Source: Tragulus kanchil (taxonomy: Eukaryota; Chordata; Mammalia; Artiodactyla; Tragulidae). Taken from it: 64,000 nucleotides of DNA. This document shows, piece after piece, positions 40,501 through 52,500 of the stretch. The notes beneath the pieces were generated by a model. The model searched no databases. It had not been told where the DNA came from and worked only from the letters and a program-made list of their open reading frames with translations. Where the stretch lies: NCBI GenBank assembly GCA_022376925.1, contig JAIOJX010000002.1, positions 131,884,831-131,948,830 of the forward strand, in the 5' to 3' direction. Both the position numbers and the translations under genes were made by a program. Each line of letters opens with the position of its first letter. Position 1 is the stretch's first letter.

Positions 40501-43500
40501 CATGTGCAGAGTCACTAGAAGTGCAGGCCCTCAAGTCACACCTGGTTTGAAGTCTTAGTGTGGCCAGTCGCTTACAGTATCACCTTGGGCAAGTCCTACC
40601 TCTGAGCCTCAACTTCCTTATCTATAAAATGGGAATAAGTTATCCATATCAAAGAATTAATATTGGGCTTACACCATCTCGTGTTTGTCTTGGGCCTGGC
40701 CCCTATAATAAGTACTGTTACTAGACTTTATCATCTCCCCCAGCCTCCAGGAACTAAAGCTCTGGGTGAAAAACCTGCAGCCTGAAAGAGGCAGCAATCT
40801 GCTACAAGCCCTGAAGAAAGTCTTTGCCGTCAAGGGGCTGAATTCTCTGGTGACCATCCTGGGAAGCTGGTAGGTCTCCTTCCCTAAGCTGATAACAGAC
40901 CCAGGAGGAGATTGGAGAGCCAAACCATTGTTCGAGAAAAGACCGTCAGGTGTGACTCTTCACATACTCTTGAGAGAGGATTGTGTTTCCAGGCCATTCA
41001 TCCCCAGATGTTGTGGCCTGGGGACAGGGTGGTCAGGTCTTGTGGCCCACTCTGCTTTGCATCTGATTCATGTGACCTGGGACACCGGTGGTTGATTAGA
41101 TCGCATAGATGTTCCTTGAGAATTGCCATTTGGCGGTGGAATGTCCTCATCCTGGGGTGCCCCTTTCTTGTCTTCCTTCTTCCCAGCCCAGATCAGCCTT
41201 CTGAAATCCTGTCTGACTACATCCAACAGTCCACCACAGGAAGGGACCTCATCACCCACATGATTACCTACAAATGTGATGATCAGGTGCCCTCTGTAAG
41301 TACCCTTGGATTGGCTTCTCTTGGATTGGCCATAGTGAGCTAGGCCAGCCTTGGAGGCCCCCCAAGCTGTGGACCAGAGCACACCCCTCCTGGTACCTAG
41401 TTCTCCCATTGGTCGGTTCTCGCAAGAAGAAAACTTGCAAAAGCAGTGGCATTGCCCTAGGGAGGGCTGACTCAGTGTCCACCCCACAGGCTGTTCTCAG
41501 GAACCTTGCAGAAGCTCTTGGGGGCTACTACCACTGCTACAGCCCAGAGACAGAGGTAAGTCCTTGGGCCAACATACTGCCCCCTGCTCCCATCCCTGCC
41601 TGCCCCCAAGGTTGTGCCTGGGGAATCTGGGTCAGACAGATTCTGTATGTGTACTTGCTTCCCCCCACCCCGCACTCAATGGGTTTACTCAAATAAAATC
41701 CGATTAAAAAGAATAGGTGGAGAGAACAGAAACAACATGAAGTCACAAAATATCCTTTGGTCAGTGTGTATGATGAGTTGATTGGGCTTCCCAGGTAGCT
41801 TAGCAGTAAAGAATCTGCCTGCCAATGCAAGAAATAGGAGTTCTATTCCTGGATCAGGAAGATCTTCTGGAGGAGGAAATGGCAACCCACTCCAGTATGC
41901 TTGTCTGGAGAATCGCATGGACAGAGGTGCCTGGCGGGCTGCAGTCCATGTGGTCACAAACAGTTGGACTTGACTGAGCAACTGAGCATGCACACAAGAG
42001 CTGATTGCTCGCCAGCAGAATTCTGAATTCCTATCCAGTTGCCATCAGCACGGGCCCCACCCACCACAGCTGCCACTAAAGTTCTGAGTCGGAAGCAATT
42101 GCTCCAGTTCTCTCTCCTAGATGGACCCTACCTACTGTACGAGCAATCCATTCCAAATGAGCACGTAATTCTGTCCCAATCCATGCATTAGTCCTCCTCC
42201 CAGTTAATAATAACATCACATACTCTGTGTCTGGAACGGAGGTGACAGCAAATATGTGCCTAGATCCATCTGGCAGATTGAGAACCCAGCTGTCTGTTCA
42301 GCGAACAGGCTGTGCCTTGCCTGTTAATCACTAATCGCCAAGAGTAAATGAATATTTGCATCTTACAAGCAGGTTCTAGTCTTACAAAGTCTAGGTCAGG
42401 CAACACTTTCCTTGGGCAGACCCTCCTTGTTACCTCGCTGCCCACACTCTGTGAGAGTGACATGCTCCAAGGGCTAGGAAGGTATGGTAAGGGAATAAAA
42501 CTGTCTGGTTTAAGAAATATTTTTCTCTTAAAACCTGTGAGCCTCTTGGCTTATCTATTGTTTTTCCACTCTTGGGGGAGGTGTGGATAAAATATATCTC
42601 AATGTCTTTGTTATTATAAGCAAAACAACAGTGCAAAGGTGATCAAAAAAAAAAAATTACAACTCATTCTGATGGAAACACAGCAGTAAGTGGTAGTGAT
42701 GAACAAAATAGCAGTTGTCCCCACGAATGAGGCACCTCTGCTGAGCCCAAGCCCATTATTTGTTCCGTAGGAGTGACCCCCAGTTTTGCCAGATTGTCTG
42801 GTTTTTCATCAGTAGCCAGAAATCTGGATTTGTGTATGTGATTTCTTTTCATATTTAAAAATCGAGGTGAAATTCTCATAACATAAAGTGAACAGTGGCA
42901 TTCTCTACACTCAGAGTGTTGTTGCATCTACCACCTTTATTTAGCTCCAAAACATTTCAGTCTCCCTAGAAGGAAAGTCTCTACCCTTTAAAGCAGTTAC
43001 TCCCCATTCTCCTTCCCTGCAGCCCAGGGCAATCGCCAGTCTGCTTTCCAACTCCTGGGAGTCGAACGGGTTGGCGGGCTGCAGTCCATGTTAAAGGACC
43101 AAATGCAGCACGGTGATTGCTCGCCAGCAGAATTCTGAATTCCTATCCAGTTGCCATCAGCACGGGCCCCACCCACCACAGCTGCCACTAAAGTTCTGAG
43201 TCGGAAGCAATTGCTCCAGTTCTCTCTCCTAGATGGACCCTACCTACTGTACGAGCAATCCATTCCAAATGAGCACGTAATTCTGTCCCAATCCATGCAT
43301 TAGTCCTCCTCCCAGTTAATAATAACATCACATACTCTGTGTCTGGAACGGAGGTGACAGCAAATATGTGCCTAGATCCATCTGGCAGATTGAGAACCCA
43401 GCTGTCTGTTCAGCGAACAGGCTGTGCCTTGCCTGTTAATCACTAATCGCCAAGAGTAAATGAATATTTGCATCTTACAAGCAGGTTCTAGTCTTACAAA

Positions 43501-46500
43501 GTCTAGGTCAGGCAACACTTTCCTTGGGCAGACCCCCTCCTTGTTACCTCGCTGCCCACACTCTGTGAGAGTGACATGCTCCAAGGGCTAGGAAGGTATG
43601 GTAAGGGAATAAAACTGTCTGGTTTAAGAAATATTTTTCTCTTAAAACCTGTGAGCCTCTTGGCTTATCTATTGTTTTTCCACTCTTGGGGGAGGTGTGG
43701 ATAAAATATATCTCAATGTCTTTGTTATTATAAGCAAAACAACAGTGCAAAGGTGATCAAAAAAAAAAAATTACAACTCATTCTGATGGAAACACAGCAG
43801 TAAGTGGTAGTGATGAACAAAATAGCAGTTGTCCCCACGAATGAGGCACCTCTGCTGAGCCCAAGCCCATTATTTGTTCCGTAGGAGTGACCCCCAGTTT
43901 TGCCAGATTGTCTGGTTTTTCATCAGTAGCCAGAAATCTGGATTTGTGTATGTGATTTCTTTTCATATTTAAAAATCGAGGTGAAATTCTCATAACATAA
44001 AGTGAACAGTGGCATTCTCTACACTCAGAGTGTTGTTGCATCTACCACCTTTATTTAGCTCCAAAACATTTCAGTCTCCCTAGAAGGAAAGTCTCTACCC
44101 TTTAAAGCAGTTACTCCCCATTCTCCTTCCCCTGCAGCCCAGGGCAATCGCCAGTCTGCTTTCCAACTCCTGGGATTTACCTGTTCTGGATATTTCACAC
44201 AAATGGCCTCCTACACCTTTCGAGTTCGTGTTCTTTCACTTAGCGTCATGTTTCCAAGATGCCTCTATGTTCTAACACGTATCAGAACTTCATTCTTTTT
44301 ATGATTGAATAATATTCCCTTTTCTGAATATACTACATCTTGTTTATCCATTCATCTGTCAGTGGACATTTGAACTGTTGTGAACTGATACAATTATTGA
44401 TGGACAAGTATCTGAGTTCCTGTTTTCAACTATTGTAGGTATATAGCGAAGAGTAGTCATTGTTTAATTTTTTGAGGACCCATCAGACTGCTCTCCGCAG
44501 CAGCCGAGCCATCTTCCAGTTCCACCAGCATCCACTGAGTACCAGTTTTCCAGGGCTTGCCCACACTTGTTATAATCTTTCAATTATTTATTATTATTAT
44601 TAATTGTGATAGCTAGAAACTGTAAAGTGTATCTTCACAATTTTGAGGTTAGACAACCCTTCAACTGTTTAAAACAACGCAACGCCACACTGTACAAAGA
44701 GAACGCTCACATTCGTGGGCTCTGTCCTGCACAAGGACCCCGTTTATAACTTCCACTTTACAGAGCTGCCCTAGGGATTCATATAGCTGCCTGCCCTTTC
44801 CCTTTCGGCCGCTGCCGGTAGCCAGGTGACTACCGGATGACTGATTGCCCCACTCCCTCTAGATCTACAGCAGCCGGGAGATGGATGAGCTCCTAGCAGA
44901 ACTCCAGGAGGCTGAGAGACTCCGGGCCTACGTGCAAGCCCTGCACTCGAGCACCCCCTGTAAGGAGCCCACTGGCGTGATGCAGGAGGTAGGTGCTCAG
45001 AGCTGGTGGAGCACAGCCAGCCTCATGTCTCACCTGTCACTCCCGTGTGCAGCTACAGGCCCCCAGTCTCTGCAGTGGAGAAAGGCGAGGCCGGACCACC
45101 TCAACCCCACAGCTCTGAACAGCCCTAGCCTCTGGAAGATCCCAGTGGATTTTCGAACTGAAAACATTTATTTCAGAGAACGGCCAGCATCACCTAGAAG
45201 GAAAGTCTCTACCCTTTAAAGCAGTTACTCCCCATTCTCCTTCCCCTGCAGCCCAGGGCAATCGCCAGTCTGCTTTCCAACTCCTGGGATTTACCTGTTC
45301 TGGATATTTCACACAAATGGCCTCCTACACCTTTCGAGTTCGTGTTCTTTCACTTAGCGTCATGTTTCCAAGATGCCTCTATGTTCTAACACGTATCAGA
45401 ACTTCATTCTTTTTATGATTGAATAATATTCCCTTTTCTGAATATACTACATCTTGTTTATCCATTCATCTGTCAGTGGACATTTGAACTGTTGTGAACT
45501 GATACAATTATTGATGGACAAGTATCTGAGTTCCTGTTTTCAACTATTGTAGGTATATAGCGAAGAGTAGTCATTGTTTAATTTTTTGAGGACCCATCAG
45601 ACTGCTCTCCGCAGCAGCCGAGCCATCTTCCAGTTCCACCAGCATCCACTGAGTACCAGTTTTCCAGGGCTTGCCCACACTTGTTATAATCTTTCAATTA
45701 TTTATTATTATTATTAATTGTGATAGCTAGAAACTGTAAAGTGTATCTTCACAATTTTGAGGTTAGACAACCCTTCAACTGTTTAAAACAACGCATACGC
45801 CACACTGTACAAAGAGAACGCTCACATTCGTGGGCTCTGTCCTGCACAAGGACCCCGTTTATAACTTCCACTTTACAGAGCTGCCCTAGGGATTCATATA
45901 GCTGCCTGCCCTTTCCCTTTCGGCCGCTGCCGGTAGCCAGGTGACTACCGGATGACTGATTGCCCCACTCCCTCTAGATCTACAGCAGCCGGGAGATGGA
46001 TGAGCTCCTAGCAGAACTCCAGGAGGCTGAGAGACTCCGGGCCTACGTGCAAGCCCTGCACTCGAGCACCCCCTGTAAGGAGCCCACTGGCGTGATGCAG
46101 GAGGTAGGTGCTCAGAGCTGGTGGAGCACAGCCAGCCTCATGTCTCACCTGTCACTCACGTGTGCAGCTACAGGCCCCCAGTCTCTGAAGTGGAGAAAGG
46201 CGAGGCCCGGACCACCTCAACCCCCACAGCTCTGAACAGCCCTAGCCTCTGCGGGAAGATCCCAGTGGATTTTCGAACTGAAAACATTTATTTCAGAGAA
46301 CGGCCAGCAGGCCTCTGCCACCCATTTCCCCTACCTCTGTCTCTCCCTTCCCCCCTAGTTTGCAGAATGATAAAAACCTCAGCCAGCCAGGGCAGGCTGT
46401 CTTGAAGACAGCTTCCCACCAGCATCTCATCGGGGCAAAATCCCTGCTTGAGGACGTTCAAATTGTCAGCAGAGGGCTTCCCTGGTAGTCCAGTGGGTAA

Positions 46501-49500
46501 AGTGTTTGCCTCGCAGCGCGAGGGGCCCCGGTTCGATCCCTGGCCCAGGAAGATCCCATGTGCCGTGGACCAGCTAGACTGGTGTGTCCAATTATGAGCC
46601 AGCACTCTGGAGCCACTGCAATGGGAGGCCCACACAGGCTGAAGAATAAAGATGGATGAAAAGCAAATAAATAAATACATAAACAATAAAAGAGCCCAAC
46701 ATTTAAAAACTAATAATAAATTATCAGCAGAATAACTCAGAGAGTTTATGGACACAAGTGCCATAAAAGCTGGGTGCTGTTCAGAAGCACAGACAATTTA
46801 GCTAGAAGAAAACTGGCAATGCTTTTAGAGCATCACAAAATGAAGATGTGGCTATGGGGGACCACACATTGTGTCCCCGCGAGATGCAGTGAGAGGAATA
46901 CAGCACCCAGACTGGGGTCTTAACTTTTCATTTCATCTTTTCCACAGATTATCTACAAACAATAACCATAATTATTAGTGTTTTAGTGGATTTCATTTCC
47001 TGAGCGCGTAGACACTGAAGACAGGCACAATGCTTAATCTTTTAAATGCTTTACTTTATTTTTACAGTAATAGTCTGCAGGAGGTAGCTTGTTACCCCAT
47101 TTTACAGATGACAAGACTGAACTGAAGCATTTAAAAAATTTGCTAGAGATCACAGAGATAGAAGCTGATTCATCTCAACTGAACTCAGGTCTCGTTGGTG
47201 CCAAAACCTTTCCCAAAATGAAACGCATATGCTATGTGTAGTTTGCAAAATGATTATGAAGCGATATGTAGATTCACATTCTTTTAAATGCTATATATTT
47301 AAAACTAGTTCATGATGGTAGAAATAGGTCTTTCTAAAATGATTTAAGTACTAGGAATTCCCTGACAGGTTCAATGGTTAGGACTTAGTGCTTTCACTGT
47401 CAAGAGCCCCGATTCAATTCCTGGTCGGGAACTAAGATCCCACAATCCGTGGGGCGTGACCAAAACAATCTCTCTCTCTCTCTCTCTCTCTCCATTAAAA
47501 ATAAAAATTGAGAGGGCTTCGCTGGTGGTCCAGTGGATGAGAGTCCTCCTTATAATGCAAGGGGCACCAGTTCGATCCCTGGCCCAGGAAGATCCCACGT
47601 GCCGGGGAGCAGCTGGACCAGTGTGTCCAATTACGAGCCAGTGCTCTGGAGTGCACGTGCCCAGAGCGGTGCTCTGCAATGAGAGAGGCCACTGCAATGG
47701 GAGGCCCAAATAGGCCAAAGAATAAAGACAGATGAAAATAAATAAATAAAAAACCAATAAAAGAGGCCAAAATTTAAAAACAAAATCAATATTAATTTCA
47801 ACTATATTATTAAAAGTACTCATTAAAAAGAGAAGATCGCATGTTTGATTTTTTTTGATATTAAGTAAATAACAGTATGGGGCTTCCCTGGTGGCTCAGT
47901 GGTAAAGAATCCACCTGCAAATGCAGGAGATACAGGTTTGATCCCTGCATTGGGAAGATCCCCTGGAGAAGAAAATAACAGTCCTGTCCAGTATTCTTAC
48001 CTGGCGGGTTGTAGCTCATAGGTCACAAAAGAGTTGGCCACAACATAGTGACTGAACAACAACAGCAACAACAAAAAAACAGAACGGTACTCAGATACAG
48101 CAAATTTCATGAAGGCAGTACTCAAATGTCCAAAAGTTGGGAATTGCTGATCTGTGTTTTCGTCATACATGAGCTGTGTGATTTAGCCTCTCAGAACCAC
48201 AGATTTTCAGTTGTCAATGTGGGCGAGGGAGACTGGGCCAGGTCAGGAATCCCTAAATCCCTAAGTGTAGGAGTTCCTTTTTAGTTCCCTGGAGTCATAT
48301 GTTTTGAGCTCGCGGCAAAGCCACCTGCCATCTTTGGGTCCATGGTGCTGATCCAGATGGTTAGGGTGGGAAGGGGTGAGGAGGATAGACAGATGACAGA
48401 GGAAGTGAGCTTGCTGAGCCCAGCTCTGTCTTCTGGAAATTTCAGACATCTCCAGAAAATGGGGTGAGGATATGGGAGGAGAAGGCAGAACTGCCTGTAA
48501 TTTACCCGGCAATGTTTTAAGATGCCCTCTTGGGTGGGTGGGGGAAGACTGTGAATTTTCCAGCTCTAAAATATGATTATGGAATGATAATTTTTCATTT
48601 CAACTTAGATTTCCACAGAGATGGCAAAGAGGTCACTCATGAGTCTCTTGCCTAAACCCCCAAAGCATGAAGATCCCCTCATGATTGAGTTCCCAAGCTT
48701 GGACGTGACTTCTGCAGAATGGCTAAAGACCAATAGCCTGAAAGGTAAATCCCCAAAGAGGGAAGAACCCAAGGTGCAGATAACTGACTGAAGGCAGGCA
48801 CCCTTTGGGACTTCATGAGCGGTGCTTCAAACCACACAACTGGTTTTTACAGCCAAGAAGCTAAGCCTTTATCAGATTCTGGCCCCAACGCATTCTCGCC
48901 TGTGGAGGAATTTGTACCTATTCTCCAGAAAACGGTCTCGTCCACTATCCATGAGGTAACACAGACTCAGTTCTGTCCCGTCCTTTGCAGGGAAGCTACT
49001 CTGTGTATTTTCTTTCTGAAATGTTCAGAAAATAAAAGTTGTAAGAGAGAGCCCAAGGAGCAGGGCCTGAGGGCCTGGAGTGGGATGCAGGTTTTCCACC
49101 CAGGACTCCAGATCTCTAATTAAATCTACTCTAACTGCTGTTTTTCAAACATACGAATAATGAAGCTTGGGAGATGGGGGTAAGAGAGACAATTTGGGGC
49201 ACCACAGTCACCTCCTCCATGAAGGTTTCCCTCCTCCCCATTCAGAGCATGCTCTCTTTGGGCCTTCCTATACCTTGTACAAACCTCTCCTATCATACCT
49301 ATGATGTGCTAATGTGTATATTTGTTGCATGTCTAATCCCCACCAGAGTATGAGTTCTATAAAAGGAAAAAACTCTTCTCCAACTTTCTATTCCTATATT
49401 GTTTTGAGCTCGCGGCAAAGCCACCTGCCATCTTTGGGTCCATGGTGCTGATCCAGATGGTTAGGGTGGGAAGGGGTGAGGAGGATAGACAGATGACAGA

Positions 49501-52500
49501 GGAAGTGAGCTTGCTGAGCCCAGCTCTGTCTTCTGGAAATTTCAGACATCTCCAGAAAATGGGGTGAGGATATGGGAGGAGAAGGCAGAACTGCCTGTAA
49601 TTTACCCGGCAATGTTTTAAGATGCCCTCTTGGGTGGGTGGGGGAAGACTGTGAATTTTCCAGCTCTAAAATATGATTATGGAATGATAATTTTTCATTT
49701 CAACTTAGATTTCCACAGAGATGGCAAAGAGGTCACTCATGAGTCTCTTGCCTAAACCCCCAAAGCATGAAGATCCCCTCATGATTGAGTTCCCAAGCTT
49801 GGACGTGACTTCTGCAGAATGGCTAAAGACCAATAGCCTGAAAGGTAAATCCCCAAAGAGGGAAGAACCCAAGGTGCAGATAACTGACTGAAGGCAGGCA
49901 CCCTTTGGGACTTCATGAGCGGTGCTTCAAACCACACAACTGGTTTTTACAGCCAAGAAGCTAAGCCTTTATCAGATTCTGGCCCCCAACGCATTCTCGC
50001 CTGTGGAGGAATTTGTACCTATTCTCCAGAAAACGGTCTCGTCCACTATCCATGAGGTAACACAGACTCAGTTCTGTCCCGTCCTTTGCAGGGAAGCTAC
50101 TCTGTGTATTTTCTTTCTGAAATGTTCAGAAAATAAAAGTTGTAAGAGAGAGCCCAAGGAGCAGGGCCTGAGGGCCTGGAGTGGGATGCAGGTTTTCCAC
50201 CCAGGACTCCAGATCTCTAATTAAATCTACTCTAACTGCTGTTTTTCAAACATACGAATAATGAAGCTTGGGAGATGGGGGTAAGAGAGACAATTTGGGG
50301 CACCACAGTCACCTCCTCCATGAAGGTTTCCCTCCTCCCCATTCAGAGCATGCTCTCTTTGGGCCTTCCTATACCTTGTACAAACCTCTCCTATCATACC
50401 TATGATGTGCTAATGTGTATATTTGTTGCATGTCTAATCCCCACCAGAGTATGAGTTCTATAAAAGGAAAAAACTCTTCTCCAACTTTCTATTCCCTATA
50501 TCTAGTACAAGTAAGCTGTCAATGAATGGATGCCTGGGTGGACGGAAGGATGGAAGGAAGAAGGAAAGAATGAATGAGTGGATGGATGGAAATGAAAAAT
50601 GAATATGCAAAAGAATGGATGGATGGATGGATGGATAGATGAATGGGTGGTTGAATGGATGGATGGATGGATGGAAATATGAACAGATGGAAGGATAGGT
50701 AATGGGATAAGATAAAAAGAGGAAAGGATGAAAGTAAAGATTAAATGAAGGATAGAGAAATGGAAGGATAGCACAATAGGTGAATAGAAAGACCAGTGGA
50801 GGGACATCCCTGACGATCCAGTGGTTGAGAGTCTGCACTCTCCTGGGGCATGGGTCTCATGCCTGGTCTATGGACTATGAGTCCACATACAGCTAGGCAA
50901 GGCCAACAAAAGAACAGAAAGATCAGTGGAAAGACAGAATGAAAGGAAAAAGACTGGGGATGTCTGGTGCTGGCAGCCCATGGATGGGTGACTAGCTAGA
51001 AGGAGTGACTGAGATCTAGATATGACAGCTTGGTGGGGAAGGAATGAACAGTAAACACATTTGATTCTCAGTGTTTGTGAAGGCCCATCTGGGTTCCCCA
51101 ATCTAAGAACGTATGACTGCGATATTTTAAGGTCTCCAATCTTGCTATTACCCACACTTCTAACCATATCTTGTGATAAAGACTCTGGCGCTCAGAAGAG
51201 CCTCCTGAGAAGGAAGTTGGCCCTCCATTAGGCCCAGTTCATTGAGGGGACGGTGTCCTAAAGTCTCTCTGCTACCAACTCCAGACAAGGCAATGGCTTG
51301 GTGTGAGGAGGGGCGTAATCCACTCCCACATGTGTTAAGAGCCCTTTCTCTCGCGTCTGACTTGGAGAGCCCAGGGGCCAATTTTAACTTGAAATCCTTC
51401 CCCACCTGTGCTTCTGTTCACCTGTTCCCCTCCTGGTCACACCTGGGTGCAGAAGGCAATGGTGCAATTTGAATGGCATGACGGGACAGTGAAGAACATT
51501 CATGTGGACTTGCCCTTCCTGTTCGAGTACCAGGTCAGTGCCGGGTCCCGTCGGTCAGAATGTGGGCTGTGGGCAGGGGAATGGGAGGAAGGTACCCTGG
51601 AATGCGGAGACACCCAGCCAGTGATTGAACCCCCTGTTGTAAACAGAGGCTATGCTCTACCCACAGGCCCCTCTGGAGCTCTCTCCACCTCCTCCCCAGG
51701 CAGGGACCTTGATGCCTTAAACAAAGCCTCTGATCCTTTGGGTCAAGATTTACCTCCTCCCTGCTTGAGGCAATGAAATACTGTGACTCTTCCCTTCCTG
51801 GGCTTGTGACAGACTATTACATGCTATATAGATATAGATATAGATATAGATAGATAGATGATAGATAGATATAATTTTATTTATCTATTTTTGGCTACAC
51901 TGGGTCTTTGTTGCTGCACGAGGGCTTTCTGTAGTTGTGGTGAGCAGGGGCTACTCTAGCTGCAGTACTCAGTCTTCTCGTTGCAATGGCTTCTTCTTTT
52001 GCAGATCATGGGCTCTAGGAGTCCTGGCTTCAGTAGTTGTGGTTCATGGGTTTAGTTGCTCTATGGCATGTGAAAAATCTTCCCAGACCAGGGATCAAAC
52101 AGATGTCCTCCGCATTGGCAGGAGATTTTTTTTTTTTTCTCTCGCAATCACAAGTTTTTATTTTGCTTGTTTGATTTTACAGAATTTTGTTGTTTACAGA
52201 TATGTATAATTCCAGATTAATCATATGTATATTCCATTCCCCCACATCCCACCCCTCCAGGCCGTCTCATAGCCCCCATGTATAATCCTTTAGTCCCACA
52301 GCACATTGACAAGTTATTTCTTTTACATAAAAGAGTATAGGGTTCTGGGCTTCCCTGGTGGTTCAGTGGGTAAGGACACTGCCTTGCAGTGCAAGAGGCG
52401 CCGGTTCGATCCCTGGCCTGGGAAGATCCCACGTGCCGCAGAGCGGCTGGACCGATGTGTCCAATTACCGAGCCAGAGCTCTGGAGCGCATGAGCCCAGA

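Larger units (their letters stand above)
38987..41179 (+). repeat. Tandem direct duplication 13 (about 1085-1102 bp), carries E8
   Basis: Copies 38987-40091 and 40089-41179. About 17 bp present in copy one near 39025-39050 are missing or scrambled at the start of copy two. Confidence 0.93.
44079..46309 (+). repeat. Tandem direct duplication 15 (about 1114 bp), carries E11
   Basis: Copies 44079-45189 and 45193-46309. Differences cluster at 45050-45190 (several single-base losses in C and G runs). Confidence 0.93.
48301..50500 (+). repeat. Tandem direct duplication 16 (1100 bp), carries E12 and E13
   Basis: Copies 48301-49399 and 49401-50500. They differ by one C in E13 and one C at the very end of copy one. 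Confidence 0.93.

Noticed and set aside
46168..46330. Possible extra VWA3A exon after E11 (open frame with [14 protein letters not shown] and [13 protein letters not shown])
   Set aside because: An acceptor-like GTGTGCAG is present, but the frame needed is not the phase left by E11 (the in-phase reading hits TGA within seven codons). No donor is apparent, and E11 already joins E12 in phase.
50458..50838. Minus-strand frame of 126 codons rich in His, Pro, Ser, Ile
   Set aside because: Translation of the (GGAT)n-type tract and a SINE fragment.
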